DNA of 64,000 nt from Xylanimonas protaetiae (GCF_004135385.1 NZ_CP035493.1:1178001-1242000), one strand, 5' to 3'; counted from the first letter of the stretch, positions 52,655 to 61,588 are shown. Made by a program: numbers and translations. Notes: a model not told the origin generated them from the sequence alone.

Positions 52655-53637
52655 TCACGCCCGGTGCGGCGCCAGCTCGCTCTCGGGGCGCTCCGCCCCG
52701 TCCAGCAGCCCGACGCCGGCCAGCAGGTCGAGCGCGGGACGGTGCTTGTTGAACGTGTAGACGTGCAGGCCCGGCGCCCCGGCGTCGAGGACGGCCTGCG
52801 CGAGCTCGACCGACCGCGCGATGCCGTACGCGTGCTGCGCCTCGGGGTCGGGCAGGGCCTCCAGGGCCTCCAGGAGGTGCCGGGGTGCGACGACGCCCGT
52901 GAGCTCCTCGACACGGCGCAGACGGCGCGGCTCCGTCGTCGGAAGCAGGCCGGCGAGGATCGGGATGGTGACGCCGGCGGCGCGCGCCGCGGCGACGAAC
53001 TCCGTGTACGACGACGCCTCGTAGAAGAGCTGCGTGATCGCGAAGCTCGCACCCGACGCCTGCTTCTCCAGGAGCCGCTGCACCTCCTGGGCGCGCGTGG
53101 TGCCCGCTCCGGGGTTCCCGTCGGGGAACGTCGCGACGGCGATCGACAGCGGGTGCGCCGCGCCGCGCAGGGCGGAGCTCGGGTCGGCGGCCGCACGGGC
53201 GCTCTCGACCTCGCGCAGCAGGCGCACGAGCTCGTCGGCGGAGTGGACGCCGTCGGCGGGCGGTCGCCAGTCGGGCTGGTCCTTCGGGGGGTCCCGCGCA
53301 GGGCGAGGAACGCGCGCACGCCGGCGTCGAGGAAGTCGTCGATGACCTCGGAGACGTCCTCGCGGGACGCGCCGACGCACGTCAGGTGGGCGATCGGGAG
53401 CACCGGCGTGCCGGCCAGGAGCGTCGCGACGACGCCGCGTGCGGTGGCGCGGTCGCCGCCCCCGGCGCCGTAGGTGACCGAGATGAAGTCGGGCTGGACG
53501 GCCACCAGACGGCGGGCCGTCTCCCAGAAGTTGGGCGCCGCGTCGGGGCGGCGTGGGGGCATGAGCTCGAACGAGACCGTCGGGCGGTGGTTGCCGCGCT
53601 GCGCGGCAGTGCGCGTCGGGTGTGCCTCGTCGACCAT
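52655..53637 (-). pseudogene. metF: Methylenetetrahydrofolate reductase, interrupted by a one-base frameshift
   Basis: MetF reduces 5,10-methylene-THF to 5-methyl-THF for methionine synthesis using FAD. The first part (TVSFELMPPRRPDAAPNFW, FISVTYGAGGGDRATARG, AHLTCVGASREDV) reads from ATG 53637 to FLALRG. The frame then breaks at the three-C run 53293-53295 (GGG on the coding strand). One more G would give RGDPPKDQPDW and join the second part (FAITQLFYEASSYTEFV, IPILAGLLPTTEPRRL, HVYTFNKHRPALDLL) ending at 52655. The repaired length is 327 residues, normal for MetF. The 53638-53838 gap shows no recognisable SAM riboswitch. Confidence 0.9.
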
Positions 53638-53838
53638 GGTCGCTACCTCGCCTCCGTGCGGAATTCTGCCGGGTGGGCTCGGGCCCGCGCCAGCACTGGC
53701 TCCTCGGGAGGCTTCCGTCGGTGGGCCGATGCTACCGCGGTTCTCGCTCGATGGACGGAAGTGGCCCGCGGGATGAGACGGAGGGGCTCAGCGCCTCCCG
53801 AGCGACGCCGCACCTCGCGGGCAACTACCGTGGCCTGC

Positions 53839-55115
53839 ATGGATACCGAGGAGCGCCTGGCCGTCTTCATCGACTACGAGAACCTGGCGCTCGGCGCGCG
53901 CGAGCACCTGGGGGCATGCAGTTCGACTTCGGCCCGATCGCCGACGCGCTCGCGGTGCGCGGCCGCGTCGTCGTGCGCCGCGCGTACGCCGACTGGTCGT
54001 ACTTCGACGAGGACCGGCGCGCGCTCACCCGCCACCAGGTCGAGCTCATCGAGATGACCCAGCGCATGGGCGCCTCCCGCAAGAACGCGGCCGACATCAA
54101 GATGGTCGTCGACGCCATCGAGATGGCGTTCGAGCGTGAGTACATCTCGACGTTCGTCATGTGTACAGGAGACTCGGACTTCTCGCCGCTGGTCCACAAG
54201 CTGCGCGAGCTCAACAAGCGCGTCATCGGCGTGGGCGTCGAGAAGTCGACGTCGCGGCTGCTGCCCGCGGCGTGCGACGAGTTCCTGTTCTACGACCGGC
54301 TCGAGGGCGTCGACGTGCCCGACGTCGACGAGACCGCCGTGCGCAGCGCCCGCGGAGGCCGCGGGCGCGGGCGGACCGAGCCGAAGCACCGCTCCACGCG
54401 GGCCGCCGAGGCCGTCGCGGAGGTCCTCGCGGGTGCCGCGCCGACGCCGGACGCCGCCGCGGCACCGGACGCCGCCCCCGAGGCTGCGCCTGCCGAGACG
54501 CCGGCACGGTCGCGCGGACGCCGCAAGCCCTCCGCGTCGAAGGCGGCGGAGCCCGCGCCGAGCCCGGCACCGGAGCCCGCACCCGTCGACGTCGTCGAGC
54601 CCGCGGCCGAGGAGGCGCCGGCCGGCGACCACGACGCCGTCGAGGCGCCGACCATGGAGGTGCAGGTGGCCCAGACCCTCGCCGACCTGGCCGCGTCGAC
54701 CAGCGGCGCGGTGACCGCGTCGATGCTCAAGCGGACGCTGCTGCGCAAGGACCCCACGTTCGCCGAGTCCGACTACGGGTTCCGCACCTTCACCGAGTTC
54801 CTCGAGTTCCTCGCCGAGCGCGAGCTCGTCGCGCTGTCCGAGGGGCCCGCCGGCGGCGACCCCGAGGTCTCCCTGCCCAAGCAGGGCACGAGCGACGAGA
54901 CGTTCGCCCTGGTGCGCGACGTCGTCGTCGAGGCCGGGGCGGCCGTCCCACTGTCCGGACTGAAGAACCGGCTCCGCAAGCGGCGCCCCGACTTCTCCGA
55001 GAAGGCCCTCGGCTTCCGCGGGTTCCTGCAGTTCTGCCGGGCCGCGGAGGCCGCCGGCGCCGTCGCGCTCACGTGGGACGACGATGCCGACGACTACCTC
55101 GTGACGGCGGCCTGA
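53839..55115 (+). pseudogene. NYN domain ribonuclease-like protein with two LOTUS/OST-HTH domains, frameshifted
   Basis: The ATG at 53839 opens MDTEERLAVFIDYENLALGA, a NYN/LabA-type PIN-like start with the metal Asp in DYEN. At the five-G run 53910-53914 the frame breaks; one more G leads into MQFDFGPIADALAVRG, then AYADWSYFDEDRRAL, KNAADIKMVVDAIEMAF and FVMCTGDSDFSPLVHKL, which carry the remaining catalytic-type Asp residues. An Ala/Pro/Glu-rich linker follows, then two OST-HTH domains (about 275-345 and 350-420). NYN-LOTUS proteins are thought to act on RNA. The repaired length is 425 residues. Confidence 0.85.
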
Positions 55116-55163
55116 CGGTGGCGTGACTGCCGCCCGACGCCGGCTTCGGGGCACAATGCCTCG

Positions 55164-55814
55164 GTGACCTACCGCCTGCTGCGCCTGATCCTGTCGCTCA
55201 TCGCCTACGTGGCGCTGCGTCCGCAGGTGAGCGGGCTGCACAACGTGCCGCGCCGTGGACCCGTGATCCTGGCCTCCAACCACCTGTCGTTCGTCGACTC
55301 GATCCTCATCCCGCTCGTGGTGCCGCGGCACGTCTCGTTCATCGCGAAGGCCGAGTACTTCACGGGTCGCGGGATCAAGGGCCGCATCTCGAAGTGGTTC
55401 TTCACCACGATGGGCAACATCCCCGTGGACCGCACCGACCCGCGCGCCGGGCAGCGGTCGCTCGAGGACGCGCTCGAGGTGCTGGACGGCGGGGGAGCGT
55501 TCGGCATCTACCCGGAGGGCACGCGCTCGCGCGACGGGCTGCTGCGCGAGGGCCGCACGGGCGTCGCCTGGCTCGCCCTGGCCGGGCACGCCCCGGTGGT
55601 GCCGGTCGCGCTGGTGGGCACGGACAAGGTGCAGCCCGTCGGCAAGCGGTTCCCGCGCCCGTACCGCGGCGTGCAGATCCAGTTCGGCGCCCCGATCGAC
55701 CCGGCCCGCCAGCTCACGGCCGGGGTCAAGCCCGCGCAGGCCCGCCGCGAGCTGACGGAGCAGGTCATGACGTCGATCCAGCGCATGAGCGGCCAGGAGC
55801 GCGCCCCGCGCTGA
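55164..55814 (+). CDS. Lysophospholipid acyltransferase (PlsC-like)
   Basis: A 216-residue membrane-associated acyltransferase with the catalytic box SNHLSFVDS (N/H-x4-D) near 35, the glycerol-phosphate site YPEGTRSRDG near 115 and VPVALVGTDKVQP near 150. It probably acylates lysophosphatidic acid in phospholipid synthesis. It starts with GTG 49 bases after the NYN gene and ends 14 bases before a long palindrome. Confidence 0.9.
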   Translation: MTYRLLRLILSLIAYVALRPQVSGLHNVPRRGPVILASNHLSFVDSILIPLVVPRHVSFIAKAEYFTGRGIKGRISKWFFTTMGNIPVDRTDPRAGQRSLEDALEVLDGGGAFGIYPEGTRSRDGLLREGRTGVAWLALAGHAPVVPVALVGTDKVQPVGKRFPRPYRGVQIQFGAPIDPARQLTAGVKPAQARRELTEQVMTSIQRMSGQERAPR

Positions 55815-55828
55815 CCCCTCCCTTTCGG

Positions 55829-55877
55829 CGTAGTACCTGGTTGCGTTCTGGGCGCCAGAACGCAACCAGGTACTACG
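55829..55877. repeat. 23-bp perfect palindrome (possible REP-like element/terminator)
   Basis: Arms 55829-55851 and 55855-55877 are exactly complementary around a GCG loop. It contains blocks less GC-rich than the surroundings (GTAGTACC, GTTGCGTTCTGG). It lies between the converging acyltransferase and DUF2183 genes and abuts the stop of the latter. It can act as a bidirectional terminator; its composition also suggests a dispersed intergenic repeat. Confidence 0.8.
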
Positions 55878-55878
55878 T

Positions 55879-56997
55879 TCAAACGGCGGGTTGGGGGGCG
55901 AGCAGGCCCGGCACCTGCTCCAGCCCCGCCGCCAGCGCGTCGCCGTCGGCGCCGACGACGGTGGGCACGTCGTGCCTGAGCAGCCCGCCCGGCGCCCGGG
56001 ACGGGCCTGGGCGGAGGCTCGGCGCGTCGTCCTTGGCGGCGCCCGTCGTCGCGATGACGCGCTCGGTGCGGGTCAGGGTCCGGATGGCGACAGCGGCCAC
56101 GTTGTCCGGGTGCTGCTGCGCGGCGGCCGCGTAGATCTCCGGGTCGGCCTGGCCGTCGTCGCCCACCAGCAGCCAGCGGACCTGCGGGAACGTCGCGACG
56201 AGCCGCTCGAGCGACGTCGTCTTGTGGACGCGGCCGCTGCGGAACCAGCCCGTGGCCGTGGGGCCGAAGTCCGTCAGCAGCAGCGGCCCGGGCGGGTAGC
56301 CGTGCCGCGCGAGGAACCGCCGCAGCGTGCGCGCCGTGTTCCACGCGCCCGACGACAGGTAGACGAACGGCGCGTCCGGGTGCGCCGTCGCGAGGCGTTC
56401 GTAGAGCTCGGGCATGCCGCGCACGGCCCGGCGGGCGGCCGCGCGGACCCAGAGCATGTTCCACGCCGCGACCAGGAGCTGCGGGACGGCCGTGACCATG
56501 GCGGTGTCGTCGATGTCGCTGACGACGCCCAGACGCACGTCGTCGCCGATGACGACGAGGCCCGCGCGGACCTCGGACGCGTGCGTGTGCGTGGTGCGCA
56601 GCGTGGCGCTCTGCCAGCCCGCGCGCAGCGGGGCGTCGGGCGGCAGGTCCACCTCGACGTCGACGTAGCCGGCGCGGTCGGTGACGGTCTCGACCGTCGT
56701 CGACCCCACGGTGACGACGACGCGGTGCCCGGGCGCGGGCATCGCCAGGAACGACCGGAAGCCGCGCTGCACCGGCTGGCGCGGTCCGCGGCCGAGCCGC
56801 TGCGGGCCCAGCAGCACGCGGCCCAGCACCCGCACGCGGCGCGGCGTGCCGAACCCGGTGTACGGCTCGATGCGGGGGAGCCAGCCGAAGACCCGCCGGA
56901 GGACCGTGCCCGAGGCGGCCACGAACCTGTCCTCGATCCGCGCCGCCAGATGGGCGGAGCGCGCCGCCGCACGGCCGGGACCAGGGAGCTCGCTCAC
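55879..56997 (-). CDS. DUF2183 (App1-like phosphatidate phosphatase) protein
   Basis: A 372-residue protein. Residues about 75-150 form a beta-sandwich (VVVTVGSTTVETVTDRAGYV). The DUF2183 domain follows with VVSDIDDTAMVTAVP near 161 (the HAD-like D-x-D-x-T), YLSSGAWNTARTLRRFL near 215 and LLVGDDGQADPEIYA near 278. The yeast relative App1 dephosphorylates phosphatidate. GTG 56997 is used; 57012 is an alternative. The tail from about 330 is Pro/Ala-rich. It may share a lipid role with the adjacent acyltransferase, though the two are convergent. Confidence 0.85.
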   Translation of the reverse strand: MSELPGPGRAAARSAHLAARIEDRFVAASGTVLRRVFGWLPRIEPYTGFGTPRRVRVLGRVLLGPQRLGRGPRQPVQRGFRSFLAMPAPGHRVVVTVGSTTVETVTDRAGYVDVEVDLPPDAPLRAGWQSATLRTTHTHASEVRAGLVVIGDDVRLGVVSDIDDTAMVTAVPQLLVAAWNMLWVRAAARRAVRGMPELYERLATAHPDAPFVYLSSGAWNTARTLRRFLARHGYPPGPLLLTDFGPTATGWFRSGRVHKTTSLERLVATFPQVRWLLVGDDGQADPEIYAAAAQQHPDNVAAVAIRTLTRTERVIATTGAAKDDAPSLRPGPSRAPGGLLRHDVPTVVGADGDALAAGLEQVPGLLAPQPAV

Positions 56998-57120
56998 GGC
57001 TCCACCTTGCACGGCCCCGGACGACAGTGCGCGCCGGACGGCGTCGGCCGGTCAGCGGGTGCCACCACGTGCGACGGCACGGGCCGGGGCGCGTGGATGC
57101 GGCGCGCGCCGCCGGCCGCG

Positions 57121-57190
57121 CCCCGGTGCGTCGCGTCGGTCCGTGCCCCGGTGCGTCGCGTCGGTCCGTGCCCCGGTGCGTCGCGCCGGG
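57121..57190. repeat. 25-bp tandem repeat, 2.6 copies
   Basis: Two identical 25-base units at 57121-57145 and 57146-57170 (each starts CCCCGGTGCGTCGCG) and a partial third from 57171 to about 57186, diverging near the LLM gene end. It lies in the 203-base gap 56998-57200 between the DUF2183 and LLM genes, which is otherwise empty. Confidence 0.85.
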
Positions 57191-57200
57191 GCCGAGGCGC

Positions 57201-58070
57201 TCAGAGCTCCGCGACCCGGGCCACCGCCGGGGCGACCGCGTCGCGGACCCAGGCCGCCAGCGACGTCGCCGGCGGGCGCAGGATCACCGTGTCGACCCCC
57301 TGGGCCGCGACGGGCCTCAGGTCGTCCACGAACCCGTCGACGTCGCCCGCGACGAGTCTCTCGCTGCCCGCCAGGACCGTGACGCGGACGGTGGCGTAGT
57401 CGCGGCCCACGTCGTCGCAGTGCGCCCGAAGGACGTCGAGCTTGTGGCTCAGCTCGTCGGGCGTGGAGGCGAAGATGTTGCAGGCGTCGGCGTACCGGGC
57501 GACGAGGCGCAGGGTCTTCTTCTCACCCGAGCCGCCGATCATGATCTCGGGCTTGCTCAGCGGCTGCGGGCTGCTGAGCGTCTCGGCGAGCTGGTAGTGC
57601 TTGCCGTCGTACGGCCCGTTCTCCTCGGAGTACATCTGGCGGGCGATCTGCACGGCCTCCTCGAGCCGCTCGAACCGCTCGCGCAGCGGCGGGAAGGGGA
57701 CGCCCAGGCCGGCGTGCTCCTCCTCGTACCAGGCGGCACCGAGCCCCAGGGTGGCCCTGCCGCCGGACAGGACGTCGAGCGTGGCGACGATCTTCGCCAG
57801 CAGCCCCGGGTAGCGGTAGGTCACGCCCGTGACGAGCGTGCCGAGCTGGACGGTCTCCGTCCGGCCGGCCAGGTAGCCGAGCGTCGTGTAGGCCTCGAGC
57901 ATCGGGTCGTCCGCCGGGAAGCCGGACCGCATCATCTGCCAGTAGTGGTCCATGACGGAGAGCCAGGACAGGCCGGCCTCCTCGGCGTACGAGGCGGTGT
58001 CGCCGAGCTCGCGACGCAGGGCGGCCGGCTCGACGGAGTCGAAGCGCATCAGGTGGGCACCAAGTCTCAT
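57201..58070 (-). CDS. LLM class F420-dependent oxidoreductase
   Basis: A 289-residue luciferase-like TIM-barrel protein starting MRLGAHLMRFDSVE. The pattern includes WLSVMDHYWQM near 34, LGTLVTGVTYRYPGLLAKIVATLDVLSGGRATLGLGAAW near 75-113, and PEIMIGGSGEKKTLRLVARYAD near 167. The last block is typical of F420-dependent members of actinobacteria. The substrate is unknown. ATG 58070 is preferred over the frame start at 58103, which is not conserved. Confidence 0.88.
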   Translation of the reverse strand: MRLGAHLMRFDSVEPAALRRELGDTASYAEEAGLSWLSVMDHYWQMMRSGFPADDPMLEAYTTLGYLAGRTETVQLGTLVTGVTYRYPGLLAKIVATLDVLSGGRATLGLGAAWYEEEHAGLGVPFPPLRERFERLEEAVQIARQMYSEENGPYDGKHYQLAETLSSPQPLSKPEIMIGGSGEKKTLRLVARYADACNIFASTPDELSHKLDVLRAHCDDVGRDYATVRVTVLAGSERLVAGDVDGFVDDLRPVAAQGVDTVILRPPATSLAAWVRDAVAPAVARVAEL

Positions 58071-58118
58071 GCCCGCATCATGCGCGCGGCGGCTGGGCGT
58101 CACCAGGGGCGTTCTCGG

Positions 58119-58685
58119 TCAGCGGACCCGGGCGAGCACCACCGGGCACGTCGCCAGGTGGTCGTCCACCAGGCCGCACGCCTGCATCGCCGCGTACGCC
58201 GTCGTGGGGCCGAAGAAGCGGAAGCCGAGCTTCTTGAGCGCCTTCGCCATCGCGACCGACTCCGGCGTCGTCGACGTCATCTGCTCGTACGACGCCAGCG
58301 GCGTCGGGCGCGGCGGGGGAGCGAAGGACCAGAACACCTCGTCGAGGGTGCGGCCGTCCTCGTGCAGCGCGAGCACCGCCCGGGCGTTGCCGACGGTCGC
58401 CTCGATCTTCTGCCGGTTGCGGATGATCCGGGCGTCCCCGAGCAGGCGGAGGACGTCGTCCGCCCCGAGGCCCGCGACGGCCTCGGGGTCGAAGCCGTGG
58501 AACACCTCGCGGAACGCGTCGCGCTTCCGCAGCACCGTGATCCACGAGAGCCCCGACTGGAAGCCCTCGAGCGCGATGCGCTCGAGCAGCGCGGCCTCGC
58601 CGTGCACGGGCACGCCCCACTCGGTGTCGTGGTACGCCTCGTAGAGCGGGTCGCCGTCGCCGAAGCAGCGCGCAGGAGTCGTCAT
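58119..58685 (-). CDS. tag: DNA-3-methyladenine glycosylase I
   Basis: Tag excises 3-methyladenine from alkylated DNA. The 188-residue protein starts TPARCFGDGDPLYEAYHDTEWG with the family Cys and the H-D-T-E-W-G motif, continues GFQSGLSWITVLRKRDAFREVF near 42, and ends with GFRFFGPTTAYAAMQACGLVDDH followed by a Cys, placing the zinc-binding Cys/His residues. Length and motifs are complete. Confidence 0.95.
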   Translation of the reverse strand: MTTPARCFGDGDPLYEAYHDTEWGVPVHGEAALLERIALEGFQSGLSWITVLRKRDAFREVFHGFDPEAVAGLGADDVLRLLGDARIIRNRQKIEATVGNARAVLALHEDGRTLDEVFWSFAPPPRPTPLASYEQMTSTTPESVAMAKALKKLGFRFFGPTTAYAAMQACGLVDDHLATCPVVLARVR

Positions 58686-58791
58686 GCGCCCAGCCTGCCC
58701 TGCGGCACCGACGCCGTCGCGCCGCGCAGCGCGTCCTGTGCACGACGCCGCCCGGGACGGGCCGGGGGACGGGGCCCGCGCACGGGGCGCC

Positions 58792-59613
58792 TCACGACGA
58801 CCGGCCGGCCGTCTTGCGCGCGACGTACGCCTCGACGCCGTCGAGCACGATCTGGAGGCCGAAGCCGACGTCGTCCTGGTCCGGCTCGGCCGTCGGCTCT
58901 GCCGGGGCCTCGGCCGTCGGCTCGGCCGGCGCCCCGAACGTCGCCATGGCGGCGAACAGGTGCGGGTAGGTCTGGGGGTCCGCCCACCGCTGGAGCATGA
59001 GCTCGAGGTCCTCGTAGGGGTTCTCGCCCGCGGCCACCGACTCGGCCTGCACGCGGGACTCGCCGAGCACGTGCTGGGCGAGCGTGCCGATGAGCGCGAG
59101 CTTCTCGTCGGCCTCCAGGGGCAGCCCCTCCAAGAGCCGGAACGCCTGGTCGATCCAGCGCAGCCGGTTCGGGCCGGGCAGCACGATCGTCAGCGGCAGG
59201 TCGAGGTACCAGGGCCGCGCGACGACCATGTCGATCTGCGCCCGCATCCACAGCTCGAGCCCGGCACGCCAGCCGATGTCCTCGGGGATGACGGGCGGGT
59301 CGGCGGCGATGGTGTCGGCGAGGCGGGCCAGGAGCTCGTCCTTGTTGCTCACGTGCCGGTACAGGGCCATCGGCGTGACGCCGAGCGCCTTGCCGACCCG
59401 GGCCATCGAGACGGCGCCGATGCCCTCGGCGTCGGCGAGCTCGATCGCGGCCTCGACGATCCGGTCCACGCTCAGCGTCGGCCGCGGCCCGCGCCGCGAC
59501 GGCGTCAGCGGCGTCCACAGGCGGCTGACCAGGCTCTCGGTGCTCGGCCGGGCGCCCTCGGTGCCCTCGGTAGCGGTGCGCTCGTCCGCTGCGCGCTCGT
59601 CGTCGGTGCTCAT
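58792..59613 (-). CDS. TetR family repressor
   Basis: A 273-residue regulator. Residues about 35-85 form the TetR HTH (IVEAAIELADAEGIGAVSMARVGKALGVTPMALYRHVSNKDELL), followed by a TetR C-terminal-type domain (TetR_C_1-like) that binds the inducer and a Pro/Glu/Thr-rich insert near 240. The ATG has GGAGGG directly upstream. It is divergent from an ABC exporter operon and a perfect operator lies between them, so it very probably represses that exporter. Confidence 0.92.
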   Translation of the reverse strand: MSTDDERAADERTATEGTEGARPSTESLVSRLWTPLTPSRRGPRPTLSVDRIVEAAIELADAEGIGAVSMARVGKALGVTPMALYRHVSNKDELLARLADTIAADPPVIPEDIGWRAGLELWMRAQIDMVVARPWYLDLPLTIVLPGPNRLRWIDQAFRLLEGLPLEADEKLALIGTLAQHVLGESRVQAESVAAGENPYEDLELMLQRWADPQTYPHLFAAMATFGAPAEPTAEAPAEPTAEPDQDDVGFGLQIVLDGVEAYVARKTAGRSS

Positions 59614-59679
59614 GACCCTCCTTGCCGTCAGCGTGCCGTGCGGCCGCGGACACGGTCCCATCGTCGGGCAGCCGAGCCC

Positions 59680-59719
59680 TTGACACCTTCCGTGTATACC
59701 GCAAACAATGCGGTATACA
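59680..59719. promoter_or_regulatory. TetR operator and promoter region of the ABC exporter
   Basis: TGTATACCGCA (59693-59703) and TGCGGTATACA (59709-59719) form a perfect 11-bp inverted repeat with spacer AACAA. TTGACA at 59680-59685 is an ideal -35 for the + strand, so the operator would cover the spacer and -10 of the exporter promoter. Confidence 0.85.
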
Positions 59720-59780
59720 TCGTAAACAGTGGACGCCATAGACCATGCCGCGCCCACCGACGACCACCCCAGGAGGGGAC

Positions 59781-60770
59781 ATGAACGACGTCGTCGTCCG
59801 CGCCGAGGGCCTGTGCAAGGCCTACGGCCGCGGCGCCCGCCGCGTCGAGGTGCTCGACGGGCTCGACCTCACGCTGCACCAGGGCGAGGTGCTCGCCCTG
59901 CTCGGCCCCAACGGGGCCGGCAAGACCACCACCGTCAAGATCCTGTCCACGCTGCTCACGCCCGACGCGGGCACCGCCACCGTCGCGGGTCTCGACGTCG
60001 TCCGCGACGCCGCGCGGGTCCGCCGGGTCGTCAGCCTCACCGGCCAGCAGGTCGCCCTCGACCTCAAGCAGACCGGGCTGGAGAACCTCACGATGATCGC
60101 CCGCCTTGCGCGGACGCCGCGTCGCGAGGTCCGCGCGCGCGTCGCCGAGCTGCTCGACGGCGTCGGGCTCACCGATGTCGCGGGGCGCCGCGTCACGACC
60201 TACTCGGGCGGCATGCGCCGCCGCCTCGACCTCGCCGCCGGGCTCGTCGCCCGGCCCCGCGTGCTGTTCCTCGACGAGCCCACCACGGGGCTCGACCCGC
60301 GCAGCCGGCGCGCGCTGTGGGACCTGGTGCGCGACGTCGTCGCGGGCGGGACGTCGCTCTTCCTCACCACGCAGTACCTCGAGGAGGCCGACGAGCTCGC
60401 CGACCGCATCGCCCTCATCGACGGCGGCCGCGTCGCGGCCGAGGGCACCGCCGATGCGCTCAAGCGCCAGGTGGGCCAGGCCCGCGTGGAGCTCGATCTC
60501 CCCGACGCGGCCGCGGCCATCCGCGTCCGCACCGCGCTCGCCGGCTCCGGGCCCGGCTCCGGTTCCGGGTCCGGCTCCGACGACGGTGCGCTCGTCGCCG
60601 TCCCCACCGACGGCTCCGTCGCCCACGTGCGCGAGCTGCTCGCGCGCGTCGAGGCCGCCGGCGTCGTCCCGACGTCGTGGCGGCTGCGGGAGCCCACGCT
60701 CGACGACGTCTTCCTCACCCTCACCGGCCACGCGGCCGCGACCACCCCGACCGAGGAGAAGGCAGCATGA
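59781..60770 (+). CDS. Daunorubicin-resistance-type ABC transporter ATP-binding protein
   Basis: The 329-residue ATPase has Walker A LLGPNGAGKTTTVKILSTLL near 38, the signature YSGGMRRRLDLAAGL near 139, Walker B RVLFLDEPTTGLDPRSRRAL near 157, and the DrrA-type C-terminal extension with a Gly/Ser repeat (GSGPGSGSGSGSDDG). It energises export of a hydrophobic compound through the partner permease. AGGAGGGG lies 4 bases before the ATG, and its end overlaps the permease start by 4 bases. Confidence 0.92.
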   Translation: MNDVVVRAEGLCKAYGRGARRVEVLDGLDLTLHQGEVLALLGPNGAGKTTTVKILSTLLTPDAGTATVAGLDVVRDAARVRRVVSLTGQQVALDLKQTGLENLTMIARLARTPRREVRARVAELLDGVGLTDVAGRRVTTYSGGMRRRLDLAAGLVARPRVLFLDEPTTGLDPRSRRALWDLVRDVVAGGTSLFLTTQYLEEADELADRIALIDGGRVAAEGTADALKRQVGQARVELDLPDAAAAIRVRTALAGSGPGSGSGSGSDDGALVAVPTDGSVAHVRELLARVEAAGVVPTSWRLREPTLDDVFLTLTGHAAATTPTEEKAA

Positions 60771-61588
60771 CCGCCGTCGCCACCAGCCCCGCGACCACCG
60801 CGGCCGCCACCCTTCGCGACACGCTCTCTGACGCGGCGACCATGGTGGGCCGCGCCGTGCGCCTCGCCGCGCGCGACGTCGACGCGATGATCACGGCCGC
60901 CGTGCTGCCCGTGGTCATCCTGCTCATGTTCACGTTCGTGTTCGGCGGCGCCATCGACGTCGGCGTGGACTACGTGCAGTACGCGACGCCCGGGATCATC
61001 CTGCTCTGTGCGGGCTTCGGGGCGGCGAACACGGCCATGGCCGTGGAGCAGGACATGTCGGGCGGGATGGTCGACCGGCTGCGCTCGCTGCCGATGACGT
61101 CGTGGACGTTCGTCCTGGGCCACGTCGTGGCCTCGCTCGCCAAGACGCTGCTGACGACGGCGATCGTGTTCGCCGTCGCGGTGGCGATCGGGTTCCGGCC
61201 GACCGCCGGGCTCCTCGGCTGGCTCGGCGCCGTCGGGCTGCTGCTGCTGTTCGTGCACGCCATCGCGTGGGCGGCCGCGTTCACGGGTCTCATGGTCCGA
61301 TCGCCCGACGCGGCCGGCGGTTTCAGCTTCGCCGTGATGTTCCTGCCGTACGTGTCGAGCGCGTTCGTGCCCGTCGACACCATGCCGACGTGGCTGCGCG
61401 GGTTCGCGGAGCACCAGCCGGTGACGCCGCTCATCGAGGCGGTGCGGGGGCTGCTGGTGCCCGGGTCGCCCGGTGCGGTCACAGGCGACGAGCTCGGGTC
61501 GACGGCGCTGCTCGCCGTCGCCTGGTGCCTGGGGATCGCCGCGGTGTTCGCGGTCGGTGCGGGACTGGCGTTCCGCCGACGCCGCTGA
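60767..61588 (+). CDS. ABC-2 type permease of the exporter
   Basis: A 273-residue permease with six membrane helices (first ITAAVLPVVILLMFTFVFGG near 42-61). The DrrB-like signature MVDRLRSLPMTSWTFVLGHVVASL lies near 104, and FLPYVSSAFVPVDTMPTWLRGFAEHQPVTPLIEAVRGLL near 196. It completes the TetR-controlled drug-type exporter and is followed by a terminator. Confidence 0.92.
   Translation: MTAVATSPATTAAATLRDTLSDAATMVGRAVRLAARDVDAMITAAVLPVVILLMFTFVFGGAIDVGVDYVQYATPGIILLCAGFGAANTAMAVEQDMSGGMVDRLRSLPMTSWTFVLGHVVASLAKTLLTTAIVFAVAVAIGFRPTAGLLGWLGAVGLLLLFVHAIAWAAAFTGLMVRSPDAAGGFSFAVMFLPYVSSAFVPVDTMPTWLRGFAEHQPVTPLIEAVRGLLVPGSPGAVTGDELGSTALLAVAWCLGIAAVFAVGAGLAFRRRR

Noticed and set aside
53638-53838. 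SAM riboswitch upstream of metF
   Set aside because: I looked on the minus strand for the conserved cores of SAM-I and SAM-IV and did not find them; only a possible TAGCAT -10 element is visible.
57121-57190. Second CRISPR-like candidate
   Set aside because: Direct 25-mers with no spacers between them.
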